Assembly: GCA_008931825.1 (NCBI GenBank)
Contig: QXVZ01006670.1
Location: 1-23,034, forward strand
From: Phallusia fumigata
Taxonomy: Eukaryota > Chordata > Ascidiacea > Phlebobranchia > Ascidiidae
Direction of reading: 5' to 3'
Length of the DNA stretch: 23,034 nucleotides
Of the stretch, positions 21,201 through 23,034 are shown piece by piece. The stretch's first letter is position 1; each line of letters opens with the position of its first letter. A program made the translations under genes and the position numbers. The notes beneath the pieces were generated by a model, which was not told the origin of the DNA, made no database searches, and worked only from the letters and a program-made list of their open reading frames with translations.

Positions 21201-22757
21201 CATATAACTGCATAATAGAGATTAGCTTAACTTACTTGAATGACATTTCTTAATTTGAGGGGTTAATTAATTATTAAAAAGACTATCTTTGATACATTTA
21301 TGCGTTATCTATTTTGATTGGCCCTAGCCTTAAAATATAGGAGAATTTATGAAACAACATCAGAACTGGATAAAATCTAGACAGTTTTGGACCATTTTCT
21401 TACTTATTTCTCAAATTATAAACTATGTCATCAAATTATAAAAAATTACGAAAATTTATTCCTTCAATTTTCAAATGTATAGAGAAAAAATCATAGTCTA
21501 CAACTTTGCATGTGTAGCGACCTATTCCCAATCTGCCTACGAAAGCAAACAAACCATACAATTCCAATGCCCAATGTTAAATAGCATAGTGAATATATAT
21601 TTTTAAAACATAAAAAAGTAAAAAGGTGAAAGCCACCTTTCTGCTTGATAAAAGTTTTTTATTTCACTTTTGAACCAAGTTAGGTGTTATGGTATTTTGC
21701 CTGCAGAATAAATTTGACCTGACAATACCAGAAGAATGGATCTGTTCTGTTTTTAACAGATTTTCCTGATTCTTGTCCAAGATATTATGGGATCCAGACA
21801 ATAGACTGTATGAGAACTTTATGGGATATGGTTGGATGTTTGCCAGAGGGACATGAGTTTCCTGAAAATCTTACAGCATCTCAACTTGGAGTCTTGGAAT
21901 GGACAAATTATACGTAACTGTTTGCAGATCTAATTTTCCTGTGTTGTTGCTAATGTTCTGTATCTTTTCAATGTAAATTAATCATATTTTTAATGCTGAT
22001 TTGCCAAATCTGTGGTGAGCAGGATAATATTTATATGTGTCCACTGTTAATTGGTTAATCATTTCAGTGCCTTACTAAACCAATTCAACACAACAAGAAC
22101 AATGTCAGATATGGGAAATTCCACAGAACAACTGAACTGTTTCGGAATCGGTAAAAACAGTTCCTTGCCTGTTTTGATTTGTGAATTTACAAAGAAACTT
22201 GAGATTTTTGGTTTGAGTTATGCTGGACGTTGCTGGTTCATTAACTGAATGTTTCAGAATTTGCCATCCTGTGTCAAAGTTTGTCCCATTATCGATAAAA
22301 ACTGTCAGTGAGAATACAATTATGTAAAAATGTTTTTTCAAACTAGCTTTTTGTTCATTGGAATGTTAAGTGTTGTTCGTTATTGTTGCAAAGAAGAGGA
22401 AAAAACAAGATGGTCTTGAGAAAACAGACAATATTTCAAAAACCACCTGCATTTCAGATTTTCCGGACACATGTCCAAGATATTATGGAATTCATACAAT
22501 GGATTGTTTGAAAACTGTATGGAGCAATGTTGGATGTTTACCAGAAGGACATGAGTTTCCATCGAAACTGCCACTTGATCGCATTTCTGCACTCTCCTGG
22601 ACAAACTACTCGTAAAGCACACTTTCAAATAAGTTTTAACAAATCTTGTGCTACAATGATCTTTGTCATCATAGAGTTTTGCTCGATCAATTCAACACCA
22701 CAAAGACTAGATCCGACTTGAATATTTCTGGAGAACAGCTTAACTGTTTTGGAATAG
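156..22757 (+). CDS. Multi-exon gene fragment: tandem array of 28 four-cysteine modules
   Basis: This is one spliced gene made of alternating 154-nt A exons and 83-nt B exons, each bounded by AG acceptors and GT donors. Intron phases alternate 1 and 2, so every exon joins its neighbour in frame and I see no stop in any exon. Each A+B pair encodes 79 residues with Cys at 6, 17, 27 and 76, Trp22, Gly11, Asp66 and Gln73 nearly or fully invariant. The last G of exon B joins AT or AC of the next A exon to give Asp. Most modules carry an N-Y-T/S sequon at residues 50-52, and several B exons add N-T-T, N-S-T or N-S-S. I infer a secreted or ectodomain repeat protein with two disulfides per module. 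I cannot name the family. The N- and C-termini lie outside the window. Alternatives are a cell-surface receptor ectodomain or an extracellular matrix protein; nothing here decides between them. Confidence 0.9.
304..419 (+). other. Truncated A1 copy at an N join
   Basis: This is the first 116 nt of exon A1, ending in K-L-H at the single N at 420. The intact exon restarts at 449 with the same sequence, so this looks like unmerged contig overlap rather than a real exon. Confidence 0.8.
449..602 (+). CDS. Exon A1
   Basis: Acceptor ttgaccag, donor acgtaag. It begins D-F-P-E-P-C-R-K-Y-Y-G and has G-C-L-P-E-G-D. It ends A-L-N-Y-T. S-T replaces the usual H-S/H-T before the second Cys. The next intron is 876 nt. 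Confidence 0.88.
603..1478 (+). other. Long intron A1-B1
   Basis: This 876-nt intron is AT-rich. I see no extra module exon, because the order A1 then B1 is complete, and no recognisable repeat. Confidence 0.7.
1479..1561 (+). CDS. Exon B1
   Basis: Acceptor tgttttag, donor ggtgag. It encodes A-L-L-E-N-M-D-T-I-R-T-E-A-D, then A-G-N-S-S-Q-Q-L-K-C-F-G-I, with an N-S-S sequon. Confidence 0.88.
1592..1608 (+). repeat. tRNA T-arm-like piece, probable SINE remnant
   Basis: A perfect 5-bp stem (gtggg/cccac) encloses a 7-nt loop, and GGTTCAAATCC at 1595-1605 fits a Pol III B box. There is no acceptor stem or clear A box, so it is not a tRNA gene. It lies 31 nt past the B1 donor, inside the 330-nt intron. 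Confidence 0.45.
1892..2045 (+). CDS. Exon A2
   Basis: Acceptor tgttatag, donor acgtagg. It begins D-L-P-D-T-C-R-T-Y-Y-G-P-H-S and has K-C-L-P-E-G rather than G-C. It ends L-T-Y-T, so the sequon Asn is replaced by Thr. The next intron is 87 nt. Confidence 0.88.
2133..2215 (+). CDS. Exon B2
   Basis: Acceptor tgtaacag, donor ggtgat. It encodes A-L-L-S-Q-M-E-S-I-K-L-K-A-D, then N-G-S-S-S-A-Q-L-E-C-F-G-I. The next intron is 64 nt. Confidence 0.88.
2280..2433 (+). CDS. Exon A3
   Basis: Acceptor tgtgcag, donor aggtta. The opening is nearly the same as A2 (D-T-C-R-T-Y-Y-G-P-H-S) and it also has A-K-C-L-P-E-G, so A2 and A3 look like close duplicates. It ends N-Y plus AG, completed to Ser by B3. Confidence 0.88.
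2832..2914 (+). CDS. Exon B3
   Basis: Acceptor ttccacag, donor ggtaac. First base C completes AGC (Ser). It encodes T-L-L-D-N-M-K-A-V-K-A-E-S-D, then A-G-N-S-T-Q-Q-L-N-C-F-G-I. Confidence 0.88.
3134..3224 (+). repeat. Imperfect two-copy direct repeat, about 47-nt spacing
   Basis: TTGTCAAATTTGTAAATGGA at 3157-3176 recurs with one change at 3204-3223, and both copies follow an AAATAAGAA stretch. It lies in the 413-nt B3-A4 intron (2915-3327), which otherwise holds nothing I recognise. Confidence 0.5.
3328..3481 (+). CDS. Exon A4
   Basis: Acceptor ttaccag, donor aggtta. It begins D-F-P-D-P-C-R-K-F-Y-G-Q-H-S and has E-N-V-G-C-L-P-E-G-D-E-F-P-D-K-L. It ends V-N-Y plus AG. Confidence 0.88.
3482..4040 (+). 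other. Long intron A4-B4
   Basis: This 559-nt intron contains a stretch ending near 3739 (ttaagtaccactg) that resembles one hAT MITE terminus. I could not find a convincing partner terminus upstream, so I do not call an element. Confidence 0.4.
4041..4123 (+). CDS. Exon B4
   Basis: Acceptor cttttag, donor ggtaat. First base C makes Ser with A4. It encodes A-L-L-S-H-M-T-E-I-R-T-E-A-D, then N-G-D-S-T-Q-Q-L-N-C-F-G-I. Confidence 0.88.
4452..4605 (+). CDS. Exon A5
   Basis: Acceptor tgtttag, donor aggtaa. It begins D-L-P-D-T-C-P-K-Y-Y-G-I-H-T and has S-N-V-G-C-L-P-E-G-H-E-F-P-D-K-L. It ends F-N-Y plus AG. The G-H-E-F-P core is the form that dominates the 3' part of the array. Confidence 0.88.
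4873..4955 (+). CDS. Exon B5
   Basis: Acceptor atcccag, donor ggtaaa. It encodes Y-L-L-D-V-M-T-K-T-R-E-D-A-D, then N-G-D-S-A-E-Q-L-N-C-F-G-I. The 60-nt intron to A6 has no stop in the reading frame. Confidence 0.88.
5016..5169 (+). CDS. Exon A6
   Basis: Acceptor attttag, donor aggtgg. It begins D-L-P-N-T-C-P-T-Y-Y-G and has E-M-V-K-C-L-P-E-G-D-E-Y-P-D-K-L. It ends V-L-T-Y plus AG, so Asn50 is missing. The ending resembles A14. Confidence 0.88.
5666..5748 (+). CDS. Exon B6, first copy
   Basis: Acceptor tatacag, donor ggtaag. First base T completes AGT (Ser). It encodes A-L-L-S-E-M-K-R-I-R-A-D-S-D, then A-G-D-L-T-E-Q-L-N-C-F-G-I. The Leu after G-D is Ser in the copy at 6793. Confidence 0.85.
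5943..6096 (+). CDS. Exon A7, first copy
   Basis: Acceptor gcttttcag, donor acgtaag. It begins D-F-P-D-P-C-S-K-F-Y-G-P-H-L and has E-S-V-G-C-L-P-E-G-D-E-Y-P-D-K-L. It ends S-N-Y-T. The next intron is 60 nt. Confidence 0.85.
6157..6239 (+). CDS. Exon B7, first copy
   Basis: Acceptor ttctcag, donor ggtaag. It encodes A-L-V-A-A-L-N-L-V-R-N-E-S-D, then S-G-I-A-K-Q-Q-E-N-C-F-G-I. Glu replaces the usual Leu before the last Cys pair position. The next intron is 63 nt. Confidence 0.85.
6303..6344 (+). other. Truncated A8 at an N join
   Basis: Only the first 42 nt of A8 are present (D-L-P-D-D-C-P-T-Y-Y-G-P-H-Q) before the N at 6345. The complete exon is at 7440-7593 and differs at one base over this length. 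Confidence 0.85.
6793..6875 (+). CDS. Exon B6, second copy
   Basis: Acceptor tatacag, donor ggtaag. It differs from 5666-5748 by one base, giving G-D-S-T instead of G-D-L-T. It may be an allele of the same exon. Confidence 0.75.
7080..7233 (+). CDS. Exon A7, second copy
   Basis: Acceptor cttttaag, donor acgtaag. It has five base changes from 5943-6096, giving D-L-C for D-P-C and L-A-T for L-T-T. All cysteines are kept. Confidence 0.75.
7294..7376 (+). CDS. Exon B7, second copy
   Basis: Acceptor ttctcag, donor ggtaag. It has two base changes from 6157-6239, one giving A-Q-Q-Q for A-K-Q-Q. The next intron is 63 nt, as in the first copy. Confidence 0.75.
7440..7593 (+). CDS. Exon A8
   Basis: Acceptor tttttag, donor aggttt. 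It begins D-L-P-D-D-C-P-T-Y-Y-G-P-H-Q and has D-M-V-K-C-L-P-E-G-D-E-Y-P-P-K-L. It ends L-N-Y plus AG. Confidence 0.88.
8028..8110 (+). CDS. Exon B8
   Basis: Acceptor tgtgcag, donor ggtagg. First base T makes Ser with A8. It encodes A-L-H-S-L-M-E-N-I-K-T-E-A-D, then N-G-T-A-E-E-Q-L-N-C-F-G-L, ending in Leu rather than Ile. Confidence 0.88.
8111..8978 (+). other. Long intron B8-A9 with an N join
   Basis: This 868-nt intron is AT-rich. 8695-8770 is repeated at 8772-8847 with three changes around the single N at 8771, so its true length is probably about 77 nt shorter. I see no other element. Confidence 0.7.
8979..9132 (+). CDS. Exon A9 (divergent)
   Basis: Acceptor tatttag, donor aggttt. It begins D-L-P-D-T-C-P-G-F-Y-G-P-Q-D and has D-L-Y-G-C-L-P-A-G-K-K-N-P-E-T-L, departing from P-E-G and from P-x-K-L. 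It ends K-N-Y plus AG. Confidence 0.87.
9456..9538 (+). CDS. Exon B9 (divergent)
   Basis: Acceptor atttcag, donor ggtatg. First base T makes Ser with A9. It encodes D-L-A-N-E-I-G-T-I-R-N-S-S-D, then A-G-I-T-T-A-Q-E-D-C-F-G-F. It ends in Phe instead of Ile. Confidence 0.86.
9726..9879 (+). CDS. Exon A10
   Basis: Acceptor tgtttag, donor acgtagg. It starts TA rather than AT or AC, so the junction residue is Val; it is the only module here not starting with Asp. It has D-M-V-G-C-L-P-D-G-H-R-Y-P-D-K-L and ends Y-N-Y-T. Confidence 0.86.
10230..10312 (+). CDS. Exon B10
   Basis: Acceptor gtttgaag, donor ggtaag. It encodes F-L-F-A-Q-M-N-K-I-K-N-E-S-D, then G-G-N-S-L-Q-Q-L-N-C-Y-G-I. It is the only B exon here with C-Y-G for C-F-G. 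Confidence 0.85.
10470..10540 (-). repeat. tRNA-derived SINE head, reverse orientation
   Basis: On the minus strand, TGGTTAGCACAAC (10535 to 10523) fits a Pol III A box. GGTTCTAGTCC (10499 to 10489) fits a B box 36 nt further on. No closed acceptor stem is seen, so this is a SINE or tRNA pseudogene. It lies in the 489-nt B10-A11 intron (10313-10801). Confidence 0.65.
10802..10955 (+). CDS. Exon A11
   Basis: Acceptor cttcacag, donor aggttt. It begins D-L-P-P-S-C-R-F-Y-Y-G-P-N-S and has D-L-A-G-C-L-P-E-G-E-R-Y-P-E-K-L. It ends L-N-H plus AG, so the sequon is N-H-S instead of N-Y-S. Confidence 0.88.
11291..11373 (+). CDS. Exon B11
   Basis: Acceptor gtgaacag, donor ggtaag. First base T makes Ser with A11. 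It encodes A-L-S-S-S-F-K-T-I-K-N-E-S-D, then A-G-D-S-L-Q-Q-K-N-C-F-G-I. Confidence 0.88.
11870..12023 (+). CDS. Exon A12
   Basis: Acceptor tgtgcag, donor aggttt. It begins D-L-P-D-E-C-K-T-Y-Y-G-P-H-S and has K-D-V-G-C-L-P-E-G-D-E-Y-P-E-K-L. It ends L-N-Y plus AG, but B12 starts with A, so residue 52 is Arg and the sequon is lost. Confidence 0.88.
12102..12184 (+). CDS. Exon B12
   Basis: Acceptor ttttttaag, donor ggtaaa. It encodes N-L-S-A-E-I-E-L-I-K-T-E-A-D, then M-G-N-S-S-Q-Q-L-K-C-F-G-I. The intron before it is 78 nt and open in frame. Confidence 0.87.
12650..12803 (+). CDS. Exon A13
   Basis: Acceptor cttttag, donor acgtac. It begins D-L-P-D-E-C-R-T-Y-Y-G-P-H-S, close to A12, and has E-T-V-E-C-L-P-E-G-N-R-Y-P-D-N-L. 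It ends T-N-Y-T. The next intron is 65 nt. Confidence 0.88.
12869..12951 (+). CDS. Exon B13
   Basis: Acceptor tttgcag, donor ggtaat. It encodes A-L-L-S-E-F-E-N-I-R-T-E-S-D, then A-G-D-S-V-E-Q-M-N-C-F-G-I. It is flanked by 65-nt introns on both sides. Confidence 0.88.
13017..13170 (+). CDS. Exon A14
   Basis: Acceptor atgcag, donor aggtga. It begins D-L-P-H-T-C-P-K-Y-Y-G-V-H-T and has E-M-V-G-C-T-P-E-G-H-E-F-P-D-K-L. It ends V-L-T-Y plus AG and becomes T-Y-R with B14; both sequon positions are gone. Confidence 0.88.
13428..13510 (+). CDS. Exon B14
   Basis: Acceptor ttttacag, donor ggtaag. It encodes K-L-L-Q-T-F-T-A-I-R-N-N-S-D, then N-G-S-S-T-D-Q-L-N-C-F-G-V. It has two sequons (N-N-S and N-G-S). 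Confidence 0.88.
14055..14208 (+). CDS. Exon A15 (divergent core)
   Basis: Acceptor ttttgaag, donor acgtgag. It begins D-L-P-D-S-C-P-K-F-Y-G-E-H-T. After the third Cys it reads L-V-D-G-T-A-Y-P-V-K-L instead of L-P-E-G. It ends T-N-Y-T. The next intron is 58 nt. Confidence 0.87.
14267..14349 (+). CDS. Exon B15
   Basis: Acceptor atttcag, donor ggtaag. It encodes T-L-F-N-S-F-N-T-T-R-A-E-A-D, then L-G-D-S-S-E-Q-L-K-C-F-G-V. It is the first exon in the window with the F-N-T-T-R motif. Confidence 0.88.
14691..14844 (+). CDS. Exon A16
   Basis: Acceptor tttgtag, donor acgtgag. It begins D-L-P-D-T-C-P-T-Y-Y-G-P-H-S and has K-S-A-G-C-V-P-E-G-D-E-Y-P-D-K-L. It ends I-N-Y-T. Confidence 0.88.
15220..15302 (+). 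CDS. Exon B16
   Basis: Acceptor attttcag, donor ggtaag. It encodes W-V-S-N-D-I-N-A-K-R-T-N-A-D, then L-G-D-S-A-D-Q-L-N-C-F-G-V. The opening W-V-S is unlike the usual A-L-L. Confidence 0.86.
15647..15800 (+). CDS. Exon A17
   Basis: Acceptor tttccag, donor tcgtaaa. It begins D-L-P-D-L-C-K-T-F-Y-G-V-H-T and has T-M-A-K-C-I-P-E-G-R-K-Y-P-S-K-L. It ends T-N-F-S, with Phe51. The next intron is 64 nt. Confidence 0.87.
15865..15947 (+). CDS. Exon B17
   Basis: Acceptor atttcag, donor ggtgca. It encodes G-L-W-K-Q-F-Q-T-V-K-N-N-S-D, then Y-G-D-S-T-A-Q-L-D-C-F-G-I. Confidence 0.87.
16362..16515 (+). CDS. Exon A18
   Basis: Acceptor tatttcag, donor tcgtaag. It begins D-L-P-D-P-C-N-T-Y-Y-G-T-H-T and has E-I-S-G-C-L-P-D-G-H-E-F-P-E-K-L. 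It ends T-N-Y-S. The next intron is 61 nt. Confidence 0.87.
16577..16659 (+). CDS. Exon B18
   Basis: Acceptor tatttag, donor ggtggg. It encodes G-V-L-N-I-F-E-A-T-K-R-S-S-D, then M-G-N-S-A-D-Q-I-N-C-F-G-I. The next intron is 58 nt. Confidence 0.86.
16718..16871 (+). CDS. Exon A19 (subtype N)
   Basis: Acceptor tgtgcag, donor acgtaaa. It begins D-F-P-H-T-C-P-R-Y-Y-G-I-H-T and has E-M-V-G-C-L-P-E-G-H-E-F-P-E-N-L. It ends T-N-Y-T. It is the first of five P-x-N-L exons alternating with P-x-K-L or similar. Confidence 0.88.
16935..17017 (+). CDS. Exon B19
   Basis: Acceptor cttttag, donor ggtaag. It encodes A-L-L-N-Q-F-K-T-T-R-N-E-S-D, then L-G-N-S-T-E-Q-L-N-C-F-G-I. Flanking introns are 63 and 68 nt. 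Confidence 0.88.
17086..17239 (+). CDS. Exon A20 (subtype K)
   Basis: Acceptor ttctcag, donor acgtagg. It begins D-F-P-D-P-C-T-K-Y-Y-G-P-Q-T and has K-N-V-G-C-L-P-E-G-H-E-S-P-D-K-L. It ends K-N-Y-T. Confidence 0.88.
17559..17641 (+). CDS. Exon B20
   Basis: Acceptor attttag, donor ggttag. It encodes D-V-L-S-I-M-N-T-T-K-Q-N-S-D, then G-G-D-S-S-E-Q-L-N-C-F-G-I. It pairs with B22 in the V-L-x-I-M form. Confidence 0.87.
17900..18053 (+). CDS. Exon A21 (subtype N)
   Basis: Acceptor cttacag, donor acgtaag. It begins D-L-P-D-S-C-P-R-F-W-G-E-H-T, with F-W-G for Y-Y-G, and has D-M-V-G-C-L-P-E-G-H-E-F-P-D-N-L. It ends A-W-T-N-Y-T. Confidence 0.88.
18127..18209 (+). CDS. Exon B21
   Basis: Acceptor gtttag, donor ggtacg. 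It encodes A-L-L-A-D-F-E-S-T-R-T-N-S-D, then S-N-D-A-D-E-Q-L-N-C-F-G-I. It lacks the usual Gly68. The preceding intron is 73 nt. Confidence 0.87.
18249..18574. mobile_element. Possible degenerate hAT-type MITE
   Basis: The left end CAGTGGCTTTCAAC and the inverted right end CAGTGATTTTAAGC agree at 10 of 14 positions. The flanking 8-mers ATTCGATA and ATTTAATC agree at 5 of 8. There is no coding capacity. It sits in the 492-nt B21-A22 intron (18210-18701). Confidence 0.4.
18702..18855 (+). CDS. Exon A22 (subtype K)
   Basis: Acceptor gttttgaag, donor tcgtaag. It begins D-F-P-D-P-C-H-K-Y-Y-G-R-H-S and has Q-N-V-G-C-L-P-E-G-D-D-Y-P-G-K-L. It ends T-N-Y-S. Confidence 0.88.
19030..19112 (+). CDS. 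Exon B22
   Basis: Acceptor attttag, donor ggtaag. It encodes A-V-L-N-I-M-N-T-T-R-S-D-S-D, then K-G-E-A-A-D-Q-L-K-C-F-G-V. The next intron is 59 nt. Confidence 0.87.
19172..19325 (+). CDS. Exon A23 (subtype N)
   Basis: Acceptor atcttaag, donor acgtaaa. It begins D-F-P-K-T-C-P-R-Y-Y-G-K-H-D and has S-N-V-G-C-L-P-E-G-H-E-F-P-E-N-L. It ends S-N-Y-T. The next intron is 69 nt. Confidence 0.87.
19395..19477 (+). CDS. Exon B23
   Basis: Acceptor gtttcag, donor ggtgaa. It encodes Y-L-L-N-K-F-N-T-T-R-S-N-S-D, then A-G-D-A-A-D-Q-L-N-C-F-G-I. The next intron is 67 nt. Confidence 0.88.
19545..19698 (+). CDS. Exon A24 (subtype K)
   Basis: Acceptor attgtag, donor acgtaag. It begins D-F-P-E-P-C-R-K-Y-Y-G-R-H-S and has E-N-V-G-C-L-P-G-G-R-K-Y-I-D-K-L. 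Gly replaces Glu of P-E-G and Ile replaces Pro35. It ends T-N-Y-T. Confidence 0.87.
19699..20202 (+). other. Long intron A24-B24 with an N join
   Basis: 19805-19915 is repeated at 19917-20027 with two changes around the single N at 19916. The true intron is probably about 112 nt shorter. I see no other element. Confidence 0.7.
20203..20285 (+). CDS. Exon B24
   Basis: Acceptor a T-run then cag, donor ggttag. It encodes A-V-E-K-I-F-N-T-T-R-A-N-S-D, then L-G-Y-S-V-E-Q-L-D-C-F-G-I. The next intron is 61 nt. Confidence 0.88.
20347..20500 (+). CDS. Exon A25 (subtype N)
   Basis: Acceptor aattcag, donor acgtagg. It begins D-L-P-V-L-C-P-R-F-W-G-R-H-T and has D-L-V-G-C-L-P-E-G-H-K-F-P-D-N-L. It ends T-W-T-D-Y-T, so the sequon Asn is Asp. 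It shares F-W-G and the W-T ending with A21. Confidence 0.87.
20561..20643 (+). CDS. Exon B25
   Basis: Acceptor atttcag, donor ggtaat. It encodes S-L-L-N-E-F-T-A-I-R-E-S-S-D, then L-G-N-S-T-D-Q-L-N-C-F-G-I. The preceding intron is 60 nt. Confidence 0.88.
20772..20925 (+). CDS. Exon A26 (subtype K)
   Basis: Acceptor cttttag, donor acgtta. It begins D-F-P-D-T-C-P-R-F-Y-G-E-Q-D and has R-N-V-G-C-L-P-E-G-R-E-F-P-P-K-L. It ends T-N-Y-T. The next intron is 65 nt. Confidence 0.88.
20991..21073 (+). CDS. Exon B26
   Basis: Acceptor tctgcag, donor ggtatg. It encodes E-L-V-K-E-F-N-I-T-K-T-N-S-D, then L-N-I-A-R-E-Q-L-N-C-F-G-I. It shares S-D-L-N-I with B28 only. Confidence 0.88.
21074..21759 (+). other. 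Long intron B26-A27
   Basis: This 686-nt AT-rich intron has a small perfect hairpin at 21622-21640 (AAAGGTG, 5-nt loop, CACCTTT). I recognise no transposon and no additional exon. Confidence 0.6.
21760..21913 (+). CDS. Exon A27 (subtype N)
   Basis: Acceptor ttaacag, donor acgtaac. It begins D-F-P-D-S-C-P-R-Y-Y-G-I-Q-T and has D-M-V-G-C-L-P-E-G-H-E-F-P-E-N-L. It ends E-W-T-N-Y-T. Confidence 0.88.
22068..22150 (+). CDS. Exon B27
   Basis: Acceptor atttcag, donor ggtaaa. It encodes A-L-L-N-Q-F-N-T-T-R-T-M-S-D, then M-G-N-S-T-E-Q-L-N-C-F-G-I. It is nearly the same as B19. Confidence 0.88.
22458..22611 (+). CDS. Exon A28 (subtype K)
   Basis: Acceptor atttcag, donor tcgtaaa. It begins D-F-P-D-T-C-P-R-Y-Y-G-I-H-T and has S-N-V-G-C-L-P-E-G-H-E-F-P-S-K-L. 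It ends S-W-T-N-Y-S. The next intron is 63 nt. Confidence 0.88.
22675..22757 (+). CDS. Exon B28 (last exon in window)
   Basis: Acceptor catcatag, donor ggtatg. It encodes V-L-L-D-Q-F-N-T-T-K-T-R-S-D, then L-N-I-S-G-E-Q-L-N-C-F-G-I. The phase-1 donor shows that at least one further exon follows beyond the window. Confidence 0.88.
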
Positions 22758-22769
22758 GTATGTTTAGGC

Positions 22770-22935
22770 CATGGCTTCCCAAACTAGGGACCGTGCAACG
22801 AATTTTGTGGGTCACGAGTACACCAATTGCCCACAAATGCTGGCAATCGCTGTCCTTTTCAGTCAAATGTCAAGGGTCACAGAAAAACTTTATAAATCAA
22901 AAGGGGTCTCAGACCAAAAAAATTGGAAAGCCCTG
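22770..22935. mobile_element. hAT-type MITE, 166 bp
   Basis: The left end CATGGCTTCCCAA and the inverted right end CAGGGCTTTCCAA agree at 11 of 13 positions. It is flanked by 8-mers GTTTAGGC (22762-22769) and GTTCAGGC (22936-22943) that agree at 7 of 8, as expected of a hAT target-site duplication. It has no transposase ORF and lies 12 nt past the B28 exon end, in the following intron. Confidence 0.7.
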
Positions 22936-23034
22936 GTTCAGGCTATAATCATTGAGTTGTTTACCAGAAAAATTGTTTTCATAACATAAATATTTAAATT
23001 CTGAGCAAATTCTTTTGTAATGACATTTATTTTG

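Noticed and set aside
449-22611. Mutually exclusive alternative exons of the Dscam type
   Set aside because: A and B exons alternate strictly and have complementary phases; two A exons cannot be alternatives without their B partner, and all junctions join in frame in series.
156-22757. CRISPR array or satellite DNA as the explanation of the periodicity
   Set aside because: The repeats are diverged protein-coding exons with splice signals and variable introns, not short identical DNA repeats.

Overview
The window is a fragment of one very large eukaryotic gene on the + strand. It is AT-rich, has GT-AG introns throughout (many only 58-69 nt long), single-N contig joins, a hAT-type MITE and tRNA-derived SINE pieces. 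This fits an invertebrate metazoan; a tunicate such as Ciona is my guess from intron size and apparent polymorphism, not something the sequence proves. I see no bacterial-style gene, no start codon with signal peptide, no terminal exon and no poly(A) context, so the gene runs out of the window at both ends.

The gene is a tandem array of exon pairs. Exon A is always 154 nt (phase 1 in, phase 2 out) and exon B always 83 nt (phase 2 in, phase 1 out). Together they encode one 79-residue module: D1-x-P3-x-x-C6, an aromatic pair then G11, C17, W22, C27 (usually G-C-L-P-E-G), a P-x-K/N-L stretch, N50-Y51-T/S52, then from exon B a helix-like segment, S/A-D66, Q73, C76-F-G-I79. All four cysteines are present in every module. 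I number modules 1-28, with An followed by Bn, plus B0 at the left edge whose A partner lies outside the window. About 2,240 residues are encoded here after removing apparent assembly duplications. I do not recognise a named domain family. Paired cysteines, many N-glycosylation sequons and symmetric 1-1 units suggest an extracellular repeat protein (inference).

Layout: 1-602 B0 and A1 (with a false partial A1 before the N at 420); 1479-5748 B1 to B6; 5943-6344 A7, B7 and a cut A8; 6346-7481 a second, about 5% different copy of the preceding 1.14 kb after the N at 6345; 7440-16659 A8 to B18; 16718-22757 A19 to B28, where modules alternate in two subtypes and so form a two-module higher-order repeat; 22758-23034 the start of the next intron, carrying a hAT MITE.

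Introns over 300 bases not listed separately hold only AT-rich sequence with nothing I recognise: 2434-2831, 4124-4451, 7594-8027, 9133-9455, 9880-10229, 10956-11290, 11374-11869, 12185-12649, 13511-14054, 14350-14690, 14845-15219, 15303-15646, 15948-16361, 17240-17558 and 22151-22457. The left edge (1-155) reads as intron upstream of B0. The strand opposite the gene has only short ORFs that are shadows of the exons.
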